A DNA stretch of 64,000 bases from NCBI RefSeq assembly GCF_022539665.2, contig NC_081338.1, positions 3,843,679 to 3,907,678 of the forward strand. The letters are read 5' to 3'. The notes below the pieces were generated by a model. That model did no database searches. It saw nothing but the letters and a program-made list of their open reading frames with translations, and was not told the DNA's origin. The translations under genes were made by a program, and so were the position numbers. This document shows, in pieces, positions 1-9,496 of the stretch; positions within the stretch are counted from its first letter, which is position 1; each line of letters opens with the position of its first letter. The DNA is from Daphnia carinata (Eukaryota; Arthropoda; Branchiopoda; Diplostraca; Daphniidae).

Positions 1-567
1 CCCCGAAATACTATACCACAAATGGTATCGAATGTTACACTCCAGCTCCGGAATACCACACCGAAGTTCTACGCCGAATGCATAAGGATATGGACAACGT
101 AAATTTCAAAATTTCCTATGGTTATATGACATGTCTTTATAACTCGCACTTCTATAGCTTAAATGATGTTAGGTCTATCCCTAATGATGCTTGGCGATTT
201 AAATTACGGTCAAGTTCTGTGACTCAAATTTTGTTTTTGTGAAGAGAAAGGCTTGCTGATCAATTCTCATTGATCAACTTGGAACTGATCAAGTGAATGG
301 TGTAGTATTGTCGTATATTACCGTATTTTTATATATGTGTACTTCATTATTATATTTTCCATGTTTGAATTCATATACTAGCTTTCGTGATGGCCACCAC
401 ACGCGGAGATATCTATGGAAGAAGTTACTAGCTGCAATTGCAATTACATGGTAATGTCAGCTGTCTGATTTCGCCTGGCGTCAACTGAAAATGGTAGCTA
501 TAGTTCACATTCCTCTAATTTAAATTCCTCTTTTAATGCTCTGTATCTTCAGGTGTTTTAACGTAGC
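1..567 (+). repeat. Left arm of a ~0.5-kb diverged inverted duplication
   Basis: The sequence from the left edge to about 567 is repeated in reverse complement at about 9930-10440. Shared landmarks in order are AAATGATGTTAGGTCTATCC (150-180), ATGATGCTTGGCGATTTAAA, the CTTGATCAATT region, TGTGTACTTCAT, CCATGTTTGAATTC and TTTCGCCTGG(T/C)GTCAACT (about 467-488). The arms differ by many substitutions and small indels, so the duplication is old. The left arm may extend beyond the window. Confidence 0.8.
3..242 (+). pseudogene. Partial open exon, unrecognised (YYT-rich), left arm of an inverted duplication
   Basis: An open frame runs from the window edge to TGA at 240-242 (about 79 codons). It begins PKYYTTNGIECYTPAPEYHT and continues through a stretch ending near DAWRF. 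Tyrosine/threonine/proline-rich text of this kind occurs in repetitive arthropod secreted proteins, but I do not recognise the gene. A diverged copy lies on the minus strand at about 10230-10440, where the same frame is broken by stops. This piece is either the 3' end of a gene that starts left of the window or a duplicated fragment of one. No start codon or signal peptide is visible here. Confidence 0.35.
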
Positions 568-967
568 GATTTTCGTCTCGAATGAAATCACTGCAAAGGC
601 CTCAAGGTAATATGGCTAAAATTTGATACCAAAGAGGTATACCATACTTTGACAATTACCTATCGAGAAACAGGGATACTTCTGATTGACTATCATCATG
701 TAAATTCACATTTGGTAGCTAAATGAACCCAATTTTGCTTTAAAAAAAAATTGTAGAAGGCAATTATCCTTCGTAAAGTTTTGGAAATTTGATAGTCACC
801 GTTAATCCAAATCTCATGTGTTTTTACCGTTTATTATTTACATTATTAGTTTTGTAACTTTACATTCACGTGTTGTGTGGATCCAGTCGGAGTTTTGTAT
901 ATGTTGTCATATTATCGTGTATATTGCATCAGTATTTGGTAAAATATCTTTGGATGTCGTTTTGATC
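568..967. other. Non-coding stretch, no feature seen
   Basis: AT-rich sequence between the left duplication arm and the repeat array. No open exon with splice sites, RNA gene or repeat structure was found. Confidence 0.6.
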
Positions 968-1360
968 TTGAGACATCTCGGCGAGAAATTACCAACTGCC
1001 GATGAAACCATTTATCGGAGAAATCTTCAACTCACAAAGAGACATCTAGGGATATCTCATCAACTATCAGCAGTAGACATCTTGGGGAAGAATTTGTCAA
1101 CTGCCCTATGGATATTTAGGGGGCGAATTCGTCAATTTCGTACGGACATCTGGTGGACGAATTAGTTCAACTGCCGTACGGACATCTAGTGGACGAGTTC
1201 TTCAACTGCCAAGTGGACATCTAGTGGACGAGTTTGTCAACTGCAGGGTAGACATCTAGTGCGGGAATTCGTCAACTGTAATATGGACATCTCGGGGGGA
1301 AATTCGTCAACTATCATATGGACATTTAGGGGAAGAATTCATCAACTGTTACAACAGAAT
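968..1360 (+). repeat. Degenerate tandem array, unit ~36-40 bp
   Basis: About ten imperfect copies of a unit with core GACATCTAGTGGACGAATT followed by CGTCAACTGC. Clear copies start near 970, 1041, 1075, 1110, 1145, 1182, 1217, 1250, 1285 and 1320. Variants include ATCTAGTGGACGAGTT, ATTTAGGGGGCGAATT and ATCTCGGGGGGAAATT. Related single copies sit in both arms of the inverted duplication (near 405-440, and reversed near 10070-10095), so the array probably expanded from the duplicated sequence. Confidence 0.75.
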
Positions 1361-2010
1361 GCCTACCGGAAAAGCTCATTAACTGCTAGCCAAACAATGG
1401 TAATATCAGCCGTCCGATTTTGCCTAGCGTTGACAAAGAACAAACCTGTGTAATAGACGTTCATGTATTTGCACACACCCCATATTTTGTGGTATCACTG
1501 GTATGGTTCTAAAGTGGATTCTCGCTTTTCTGCCTCATGTTAGTTCATATAGTTAATCAAATTGTTACAGAGTTCTTCGGTTTTATGAGTAAAGTTTGAT
1601 ATGAAAGAAGCATCGTGTCATACTTCAAAATTATTCCGTGAAGTGTGGCTTAATTTTAATGTGATTTCCAGCATTTCGTCTCTGGAAGTAAAAGCATCTT
1701 TTTGCTACTAAAGGTTTTTGTAGATAAAGCAACATTACTTTTCAAAATATATCCCAATCTAATTGTTGAGATTCTTTAAGGCCTTAACAGGAGTTTTCGT
1801 TATCTATCATTAAAAGTCTGAGTCCTGTGACTGCTTACAGCCTACTTTGTTAGTTGGTCATTCTACACGAGCAACTGAAGGAAAAATTAGATGCTTGAAA
1901 TATCACAGCTTAAATATTGCTAAGTACTAACAATTTTATTTATAATTTTACAGGCTTGGAGCTTAGGGTAGATTGAACTGTAATCAGTGGAATTATTGCA
2001 CAAGCTACTG
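1361..2010. other. Non-coding stretch, little to report
   Basis: After a last array-like segment (1361-1435, resembling 430-490) the sequence is AT-rich with no supported exon, RNA gene or repeat. Confidence 0.5.
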
Positions 2011-2439
2011 GAGGAACAGCACAAAGTTAAAATTCATGTGGATAGCGTAGCAGAGCCATCAAAAAGCATTCAAAGAATTCTTCCAATTTTCAGGTTGTCG
2101 GTTTAATGAAAAGCCTCTACTTTTTATATAATGGATTTTTGTTATTGAGAAGTATCTTATGGCCCTGTTGCTTCAATTTATAAAAAGATGTGTTTTGGTT
2201 GAGATAAAGGGCATTCATAACAGAGTTGGAGTTCCTTGTTGTCAACAATGAAAACATGGTAATTCAGTTCTCTGTAAAGGTCAATAACAAAACGTTCTTT
2301 TAATTTTCTCGATTTTTGCAAACAGGTTTCTTCATTTAATTATCATCGGAATTAAAAGACCATTTTACAGAAGTTGTTGGTCTGTTTAGCTCTGAGCTAG
2401 AATGGAACATGCTTGCTTAGATATACTGAATTTCCACAG

Positions 2440-2515
2440 TACATAAATCAATCACCTGAACAGTATTTTGATTACCCCACAAACACTTTATGTCGGGTTG
2501 GTTATGGTGGTCTTG
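2440..2515 (+). pseudogene. Coding-like exon fragment, unrecognised
   Basis: An AG acceptor at 2438-2439 (TTTCCACAG) and a GT donor at 2516 bound an open 76-nt stretch. It reads YINQSPEQYFDY then PTNTLCRVGYGGLG. Amino-acid composition and splice signals look like a real exon. I could not join it in frame to its neighbours (2571-2674, 3008-3102), which suggests a decayed gene or exons I have mis-bounded. I do not recognise the family. Confidence 0.3.
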
Positions 2516-2570
2516 GTAATGTTTACTTGTTATATATTTATTAGGTTGTTGACAATTGAATACTGATCAG

Positions 2571-2674
2571 TTATCCGTGGGTGGGATCTACTTGACCCTG
2601 CTTAAATTTGACAAATATCCTGAGATTGAGGAAAGAAAATGCACATGGAAAATTTTAGTAGAGATTTTTCCCAG
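2571..2674 (+). pseudogene. Coding-like exon fragment, unrecognised
   Basis: The frame beginning LSVGGIYLTLLKFDKYPEIE stays open to a possible donor after 2674 (CCCAG then GTCTAA). An upstream AG lies at 2569-2570. It follows the 2440-2515 fragment closely, but the phases do not match. No family was recognised and a functional product is not claimed. Confidence 0.3.
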
Positions 2675-3007
2675 GTCTAAAATCCATTAACCAAACAGTT
2701 ACAACTTATTTTGTGTCAGAAACTGTTGTGCACATTCAATTTATCTATAGATGAATCAGGTAATTCAGCTTATAAAAACTGCTTTATTGACATACATTTT
2801 CTAGGGAGTGTGAACAAAAGATGCCAAATACAAGACATGTGGAAAATGCCTGATAAGAATGAGTAGAATGTAGTTTTAGGAACTTTGAGGTTATGTAGTT
2901 GAGTTACTTCCAGTTTTACAACTTGGTATTGTGAAGTAGGGGCAACTGTAATGTAAAAAATTTTTAACATGTGCTTATGTGTTATTGTCAGAAACTAAAT
3001 TTTAAAA

Positions 3008-3102
3008 ATGTGCTGAGTTGGTGCTCCCTCGTTTCTTTGAAAGCATTCCAGATGAAGATATTCAGTTTCTCATGTTGAATCCTGAAGCTGGTCCTCCCAA
3101 AG
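3008..3102 (+). pseudogene. Coding-like exon fragment, unrecognised
   Basis: An open stretch reads AELVLPRFFESIPDEDIQFL then MLNPEAGPPK and ends at a good donor (G then GTAAGATC at 3103). An acceptor lies upstream near 2991 (TTGTCAG). The composition is protein-like and acidic. It is the best-bounded member of a group of four fragments at 2.4-5.1 kb on the plus strand that may be one gene interrupted by foldback elements. No product is named. Confidence 0.35.
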
Positions 3103-3365
3103 GTAAGATCGTAATCTGCGTGCCTGTCTCGCTAATTTACATCCGGCATTCTATAGCATCTGATTTGGCTTCAGGAATAAAACAATACTACTGGGCGATT
3201 AAACTAATTGAAGTGGTTTTCGTGAATGACATGTTGTACGTAATCACTGGTAATATTCTCTTATCACCAGAAGGTAACATTACAATTATAACATAGTTAT
3301 AACAGTAATAGAACAGAAATTAATGGAAAAAGATTTCATTAAATATACAACAATTATTTTTCGTA

Positions 3366-4188
3366 TATGGCAATCCGTTTTACCCCCCCCCCCCAAAAAA
3401 AAAAAAAGATTCTTTTTTTTTTTTTTCTTTTTTACAACTACCGCCATCTACCAGTCAGATTCTAATTAAGTCTCTAAATACAACTTTACATATTCTAGCC
3501 ATGTAAATATAGAATTTTTTTAATTAATAACTTTATTTGATTAACATATAACTGTACAGTAATTATTTTGTTATATGCTACTTGCCTAACTTAATTATTA
3601 TTACTATTAACTATTAACTTTCCTTTTTGTACTGCATTTTGCAGCAATGATAATAATAGCAATAATTGCTTGTTTTAGGTATATATAATATGTTTGAGTA
3701 ATATAAAGTCGTTACTGTGTATTATTTTCACACCGGAACAAACAATAACGACTTTATATTACTCAAACATATTATTTCTACCTAAAACAAGCAATCATTC
3801 TAATGTTATTAGAATTACATTCATTATATTTGCTGCAGTACAAAATGGAAAGTTAATAGTTAAAAGTAATAATAATAAAGTTAATTAAGTAGAATATAAC
3901 AAAATAATTATTGTGTAGTTATATGTTAATCAAATAAAGTTATTAATTAAAAAATTATATATGTACAGGGCTAGAATATGTAAAGTTGTGTTGAGAGACT
4001 TAATTCGAACTTGACCGCTAGATGACACATAGCTGTAAAAAGTAAAAAAAAATATCGGCCTTTTTTTCTATTTCACTGCTGCCGCCATCTATCGGTTGGT
4101 AGGAGTAAAACAGAAAGTAAGGCCGATATTTTTATTTATTTTTTTTTTTTTTTTTGGAGGGGGGGGGGGAGGAAAACGGGTTGCCATA
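3366..4188. mobile_element. Foldback (long inverted repeat) non-autonomous element with nested insertion
   Basis: Two arms of about 280-350 bp face each other across a loop of about 35 bp near 3712-3748. The centre shows it directly: GAGTAATATAAAGTCGTTA at about 3698 and its reverse complement at about 3748. Matching continues outward through TAACTTTATTTGATTAACAT and ACTTTACATATTCTAGCC to terminal repeats TATGGCAA(T)CCGTTTT on the left and AAAACGGGTTGCCATA on the right, each followed inward by a C- or G-tract and an A- or T-tract. TA flanks both ends, consistent with a TA target duplication. The right arm carries an extra 82-bp insertion (4050-4131). No transposase is present. Confidence 0.8.
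4050..4131. mobile_element. 82-bp MITE-like insertion nested in the foldback right arm
   Basis: A short segment is bounded by AAATATCGGCCTT and its inverse AAGGCCGATATT. It interrupts the right arm of the larger foldback element and has no counterpart in the left arm. The interior contains CCGCCATCTATCGG, a relative of the CTAGATGGCG motif seen elsewhere in the window. Confidence 0.6.
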
Positions 4189-4877
4189 CATTGCATTTTG
4201 CATCAGACTTACCCATTCGCCAACCCAAGTGTGCACATGTCTTTCTTGGAAAATTATTTTATTTTACTCCTATGTTTGGTAAACTGCAATTATGCCCAAT
4301 ATTTTTGTCTTTGCATTTTAGGTTTCCTCTTAGATGATCTATACCTGATCATGTGTTCTAAAGTGATCTGCTTTCACAGCAGCTACATTTCTGTGTTCTT
4401 TTCCGTTGGTCTATGGTTCTGAATTGAGGCAGGTATATCTATTATGCTATGTCACTAAGCACTATAGGGAAAAGAATAACTGAAGTTGATTGAGATCTAT
4501 TCTGATTCTCCTGGTATCCATCTCAACAGGTTTTTATTTGCTTTTCAACACCCATTTCATAGTGGTACATGTGGCTTTGATTAATATTACCATAAAGACT
4601 GCTGAAAATGGGTGTGGTACAGAAACCCAGAAATGGCATGAGTTCAACATCAAACATGGATTAGGTACTTCTCGGTTTTTTGTCTATCGAAAAAGTATTT
4701 TTAAAGGTATTATTTTGCATTCACAGAATTTTAGCAGGGGATCAAGTCAAATCTGGAAGTGTTACAGGATGGAAGAGTTGCCCTGTAGTTGAAAAAACAC
4801 TGAGAGTGCATTACTGTTAAGGTATGAGGTAAAGTAATAGAGTAATGCACATTGTCTAATGAGAAGTATCATCTTGT

Positions 4878-5076
4878 GTTAATAAATCCGGTACAATCCT
4901 CATAGAATCCTTCATAGTTCTGTCACAGCTAGAAGCCTCTAATAATTCTGCTTCTCTGGCTAAAGAACAACTTGTCCTTTACGTTCAGAGTGTTCGAGAA
5001 GCTGGATACTTAAATGGCCCTAAAGATGTTTCACTTTGCTGGCATTGCAGCGATGAACATCATACATGGACTCTAG
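4878..5076 (+). pseudogene. Coding-like exon fragment, unrecognised
   Basis: Open text includes QLEASNNSASLAKEQLVLYV, then QSVREAGYLNGPKDVSLCWH and CSDEHHTWTL, ending at a donor (CTAG then GTATGAAAGG). An acceptor CTGTCACAG lies at about 4926, so the exon may start there. The CWHC...H spacing could be a small metal-binding motif, but that is speculation. It is probably related to the fragments at 2.4-3.1 kb. Not identified. Confidence 0.35.
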
Positions 5077-5507
5077 GTATGAAAGGAATTTTCTTGAAAA
5101 AATTTTTAATTTATGATAAAGCATTTCTCCTCCTTTTTGCCAACCATGTCTAATCTACAAAAAAAAAATTTATCCAATAGGAAAGGATTTTCATATACTG
5201 GGAACATAACTATCAAAAATGCAACATTCTACGGTCGCTATTTTATCATTCAAGAGCCTTATACAATGATGTTCATCTGCAATTTGTATGGCCTTTCCCA
5301 AGCTTCTGCCAGAAGTTGAATCTATGAGTCATGTAAGTCACATGAGCAACAATTGAGATGCTTAATGGTGTTGTTTTTCTTTTCTCAGTATAGGTTAATA
5401 GTAACATTGGATCTGAAAAGATTCTTGGTTGGGGCAAGACACTGAATAAATTGTAATGATTGGATGGATGACATGACATTTCTATACTTCATTCGGATTC
5501 CCTAGAC

Positions 5508-6125
5508 GGTATTTTATATTTAAAAAATTGAAGTGCATATCTGGGCTCCCTTCCTTTCCGTAGCCCCGTTTCCCCTTGACTCGTAATAAGCCCGTAGGGG
5601 GTCATGCCCCTACTGTACGGTATATATAAAAACAACATATACCGAGGTTTGGAGGGCTCTGGCCGGAAAGGGGACGTGGGGTGCCGCTTAGTCCGATGAT
5701 GTGTTCACGGAGGGCGATGTGGCTACCCACAAATCCGAACTAAAGGTTAATCGCTCCTGTAAAAATGTTCCAAATCTTCAGCTCTTCTTCCGGCTTCTCT
5801 TAGCCAATCACCGGGTAATCTCCCCGGTGGGTCAACAAGGCAGTGTCTCCCCCTGCCTGGGTTGACGGCAACTTTTGAAAGGGCTATTGTACCTTTTTAA
5901 AGTTGCAAAAACAATTGTAATGTGCAGAGAATTGTCAATAAAGTTTTTTTTATAAAATATTTTTTCCAAAATTTGTTTCTTTCATTGTCTGTTTTCGCTG
6001 TGTTTGCACATTACATTTATCACCTTTTTTTTATTTAGCTTGCTCAATTTACCATTATTGTTTTGGCTATCTTTGATGATAAGCATTGTTTCCATTGGTT
6101 TATCGTTGATCTGTAAGTATTCAAT
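5508..6125 (+). repeat. Left arm of a 1.75-kb palindrome
   Basis: This stretch matches the reverse complement of about 6645-7265 almost throughout. Landmarks are CATATCTGGGCTCCCTTCC, GGTCATGCCCCTACTGTACG, GGTTTGGAGGGCTCTGGCCG, CACCGGGTAATCTCCCCGGT, CCTGCCTGGGTTGACGGCAA and CAATAAAG. A weaker match continues outward to about 5340. Within the arm, GATTACCCGGTG and CACCGGGTAATC segments give further small hairpins. Confidence 0.9.
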
Positions 6126-6230
6126 TATTATTTATTACACTCTTTGAATTCTTCAACTTAGATTCAAGGAATAACGTGTAATACCTAGATATTTTCTGAA
6201 GTAATCTTGTATTTGTATTTTATTTTACTC

Positions 6231-6300
6231 GTATGGGAACCGATCCCCAGACATTCAGCGTGCAACGCCGATGCTCTAACATTGAGCCACGAGATATATA
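6231..6300 (-). ncRNA. tRNA-like sequence (tRNA-Ala-like, degenerate)
   Basis: Read on the minus strand: a D-arm GCTC-AATGTTA-GAGC, an anticodon arm TCGGC-GTTGCAC-GCTGA (loop anticodon TGC, alanine) and a weak T-arm around GGGGATCGGTTCCC. The acceptor stem does not pair, so this is a tRNA relic or tRNA-derived repeat, not a functional gene. It is the mirror of the copy at 6588-6655. An insertion of about 100 bp (roughly 6135-6230) separates it from the left palindrome arm. Confidence 0.6.
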
Positions 6301-6397
6301 TAAAGTCTTTATTATCGCATATCATATGTAATCGTCTAGGATGTTTATGCAGTCCTTCACAACTTTATGTTTATCTGTCTATTGCCTTTATAAGGAA

Positions 6398-6466
6398 CAT
6401 AGCTCTGTGGTAGAGTCTTTAAATGCGATATCTGTTACCCTGGGTTCAAACCTCAGTAGATGTTTA
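6398..6466 (+). ncRNA. tRNA-like sequence at the palindrome centre
   Basis: An A-box-like AGCTCTGTGGTAGAGT and a B-box-like GGTTCAAACC are correctly spaced. The T-arm CTGGG-TTCAAAC-CTCAG pairs with one wobble. The anticodon arm is not convincing and the acceptor stem is absent. It could act as an internal RNA polymerase III promoter of a SINE-like element. Confidence 0.55.
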
Positions 6467-6587
6467 AAAATGAAGCAGAATAAATGTAGAAAAGAATATT
6501 GCAGCATTACATTTCAATTTTATTCTAATTGTAAATGTAAGTCCGTACGTGACAAGAAAAAAGCCAACATGATATCATATGATTCAT

Positions 6588-6655
6588 GGCTCATTAGTAG
6601 AGCATCGGCGCGGTATGCCGAACATCCAGGGTTCGATCCCTGGATAATAGTTGAA
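6588..6655 (+). ncRNA. tRNA-like sequence with intact A and B boxes
   Basis: TGGCTCATTAGTAGAGC forms a D-arm (GCTC/GAGC). TCGGC-GCGGTAT-GCCGA gives a perfect 5-bp anticodon stem, and CAGGG-TTCGATC-CCTG is a perfect T-arm with the canonical B-box GGTTCGATCC. The acceptor stem does not pair and position 33 is C rather than T, so it is unlikely to be a working tRNA. It lies just inside the right palindrome arm. Confidence 0.65.
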
Positions 6656-7265
6656 TGCTTACAGATAAACGATAAACCAATGGAATCAATGCTTACCATC
6701 AAACGTGGCCGAAACAATAAAGGTAAATTGAGAAAGCTAAATAAGAAAAAGGTGATAAATGTAAAGTGTAAACACAACGAAAACAGACAATGAAAAAAAC
6801 AAATTTTGGAAAAAATATTTTATAAAAAAAGCTTTATTGACAATTCTCTGCACATTAGAATTATTTTTGCAACTTTAAAAAGGCACAATAGCCCTTTCAA
6901 AAGTTGCCGTCAACCCAGGCAGGGGGAGACACTGCCTTGTTGACCCACCGGGGAGATTACCCGGTGATTGGCTAAGAGAAGCCGGAAGAAGAGCCGAAGA
7001 TATGGAACATTTTTACTGGAGCGATTAACCTTTAGTTCGGATTTGTGAGTAGCCACGTCGCCCTCCGTGAACACATCATCGGACTAAGCGGACCCCCACG
7101 TCCCCTTTCCGGCCAGAGCCCTCCAAACCTCGGTATATGTTATTTTTATATATACCGTACAGTAGGGGCATGACCCCCTACGGGCTTATTACGAGTCAAG
7201 GGGAAACGGGGCTACGGAAAGGAAGGGAGCCCAGATATGCACTTCAATTTATGAAAAATTTAATA
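6645..7265 (-). repeat. Right arm of the 1.75-kb palindrome
   Basis: Reverse complement of the left arm with scattered substitutions (for example CACATTAGAATTATTTTTGC against GCAAAAACAATTGTAATGTG). The arm contains AAGCTTTATTGACAATTCTC, matching the CAATAAAG segment of the left arm. Outward similarity fades through AACAAGAAACC and CACCATTAGGCATAAATAC (to about 7425). Confidence 0.9.
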
Positions 7266-7499
7266 CCGTTTTTAAATGAGAATCCGAATGAAGTATGGAA
7301 ATTCCATGTAGTGTATCCAAACATAATAATTTATTCAGGACCTTGCCCCAAACAAGAAACCTTTTCAGATCAAAATTTATTGTTCATCTATAATAAGACA
7401 GTAAAACACCATTAGGCATAAATACTCTTAATTCATATATATAGTTCATACCTTACATGATTCGTGAGTTGATTGCGAGCATATTCTTCTGTCAAAAGC

Positions 7500-9260
7500 T
7501 TCAGAAGAGACATTTACGATTTTCGTTTACGCTCACCATGGATGCTGGTAGACTAGACATTTAAAGTTAAGACACTTTGCCCAATTCCAACAGTTTTGAT
7601 TCTTACTTGTAAGTTGTTATTGCACGAGAATGCATCGACGAAATCCGCGGTCTTTTTGCTGTTGACAAAAAGGATAGTCTTGGCACCACCGAGATCTTGT
7701 AAAACTTCGATCAGCTTAGCTCTCTTATCTCTTTTCGAGCACTGAAAAAACAGCTGTTCAACACCCGGATTGGTGCCATCGACAATGCCTGTTGTGACGA
7801 ATATGTAGTCTTCCATGTACGTCGCAGCCAGCTCTTGCACTTCATCTGGGAATGTAGCCGAAAACATACAAACACGACGGATTCCCTACAGAGAAACAAA
7901 TAGTATTACATCAATCAAATCTCATACTCAAAAGCCATCGAGGACACACTTTCGTATGCATCGTTGGATGATTGACAATTTTTTCAACATTGGGACCAAA
8001 ACCCATATCAAGCATTCGATCAGCTTCGTACAAAATTTAAAACCGGACTCCCGAGAAGTCAAATACTTCACGGTCGAGAATGGCATGAGACGCACCAACA
8101 ACACCTTGTTCTAACAATATGTTCATAACCGGTACCAAGTACGCCGCCTGCATGAAAAAATGTAAAATTTTAGATGACTTAATCAACGAAGGGTTTGTTG
8201 AGTATCTTAGATGCAATTGGACCTTTTAGTAGTCGCAATCACCGGCGTGCCCACTCAAAATTACTTTTACTTCAACTTACCCAGTTCATACCGACCTATT
8301 CGAATCAAGCAGTACGAGGGCATCAAGGTTTCAAAATTACACAGCGTTAATTAGTTGGATTACCGTTTTCCGAAGCCCGTGACTGCACAAGAAATTAAAC
8401 CTCTTTTTTGGCAAGAATAACTACAACTGAAGCTTTCTGAACAGGTGTTGGTTTTATGTAGCCAGAATTCTTAATGTTTTGAAGTAGTAGTTGGTGCAGG
8501 CCGGCTTCTTCGAATGATGTTATGTATTCAAGTATATCTTTTCCTGTAGCCTAAAGCAAACACAATAGATATTTTTAAAAACATACAGTTTCGAGAAATG
8601 GCTTACATGGAGGACGACTTTATCAAAATTGTTAAAGCGTTCCCACAGAGACAATGCCCTTAAACAGTTCCTTTCATCGCATGTCACAGCTTCTGGAATG
8701 TATTGCTCATGTGGCTTTCCATCTTCCGTCAACTCACTGAAGAGATTCGGGCAGCCTTTCGAGGTGTGGTCAGCTTCATTACACTAGGAGTAAAACAATG
8801 AACACTGGAACATAAAATATTTTTGTGAAGATATAATTGATGTTTACATCGTAACAGTTGCTGCCACCAATGCTTCCTCCTTGAGGAAAATCCCTTGCTA
8901 TATTGCCCTCTTCTTCGTTAAAAATGAGCACTAAAAATGATGTTTTTTTTGTTTTTTGTTTATCTCGTGGCAGGTACGACTTCCACCACCGCCGCGACCC
9001 TATTGTGGACAATCCTTCGAGAAATGTCCCCCTTCCCCATACTATAAAAAGCACCAAGAAGTTAAGTTCGAACACATGTTTCGATATTTTCATCTTACTT
9101 TGTGATGTCAACGGCCCACTACCGCCGCCCCCACCAGCTTGTGGACACTCTGGCAAAATGTCTTTCACACTGTTAAACAAAACCATAGTTTAAAGTAATC
9201 ACACTAGGAATACAAGAAAACACTTACCTTGTGACCCTGGACAGAAAAAATGTAGAACAG
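7500..9260 (-). pseudogene. vasa: Unprocessed vasa (DEAD-box RNA helicase) pseudogene with zinc-knuckle region
   Basis: Read on the minus strand, this is a decayed copy of the germline DEAD-box helicase vasa. In order: CCHC knuckle remnants separated by glycine runs (about 8780-9240; one reads GEGGHFSKDCPQ, then a TAG stop); CNEADHTSKGCPN; the vasa-type DGKPHEQYIPEAVTCDE; a Q-motif block ending GYIKPTPVQK (about 8440-8550); a degenerate Walker A (GFGKR for GSGKT); then AAYLVPVMNILLEQG joined directly to FDFSGVRF-stop-ILYEADRMLDMGFGPN (8020-8145), so motif Ia through the TPGR block is missing and DEAD has become YEAD; next MFSATFPDEVQELAATYMED with EQLFFQCSKRDKR and ILFVNSKKTADF (7600-7885); and a last SIHGER remnant near 7530. 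GT-AG introns persist (about 8553-8607, 8146-8386 and 7890-7965), so it is a duplicated gene copy and not a retrocopy. A frameshift precedes the Walker A block. Confidence 0.9.
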
Positions 9261-9264
9261 AATG

Positions 9265-9496
9265 AAATAAATAAGATTATGTAGAGAGGTCAAGAAGTAA
9301 AATCTAGCGAGGGCGGTCTATCTAGCGATTAAAAGTAGACAGCAGACTACACGCGTTAAGCCAATCTAAAAATATGCCTGAAAAAAAAAACTGTCCGATG
9401 AGCCACGGTTTAAGGCGCCTCTTGTGGACGCAAAAGTCAATACGAGAAATTTTATCCGCCACAAACTATATGTTTTTAAACATTTAAAGTACTTAT
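9265..9496. other. Short non-coding spacer
   Basis: Nothing recognisable between the vasa relic and the GATC-rich element. Confidence 0.5.

Noticed and set aside
968-1360. CRISPR array
   Set aside because: Repeats are degenerate and contiguous with no unique spacers, and the genome is eukaryotic.
6231-6655. Functional tRNA genes
   Set aside because: A and B boxes and T-arms are good, but none of the three has a pairing 7-bp acceptor stem, so they are reported only as tRNA-like.
6341-6793. 150-codon open frame on the plus strand
   Set aside because: It lies across the centre of the palindrome and the tRNA-like sequences; low-complexity Lys/Asn text, no motif.
8903-9193. Plus-strand 96-codon frame
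   Set aside because: It is the complement of the zinc-knuckle/glycine repeats of the vasa relic.
7500-9260. vasa relic as a processed retrocopy
   Set aside because: GT-AG introns interrupt the helicase text at several places and there is no poly(A) tail, so it is an unprocessed duplicate.
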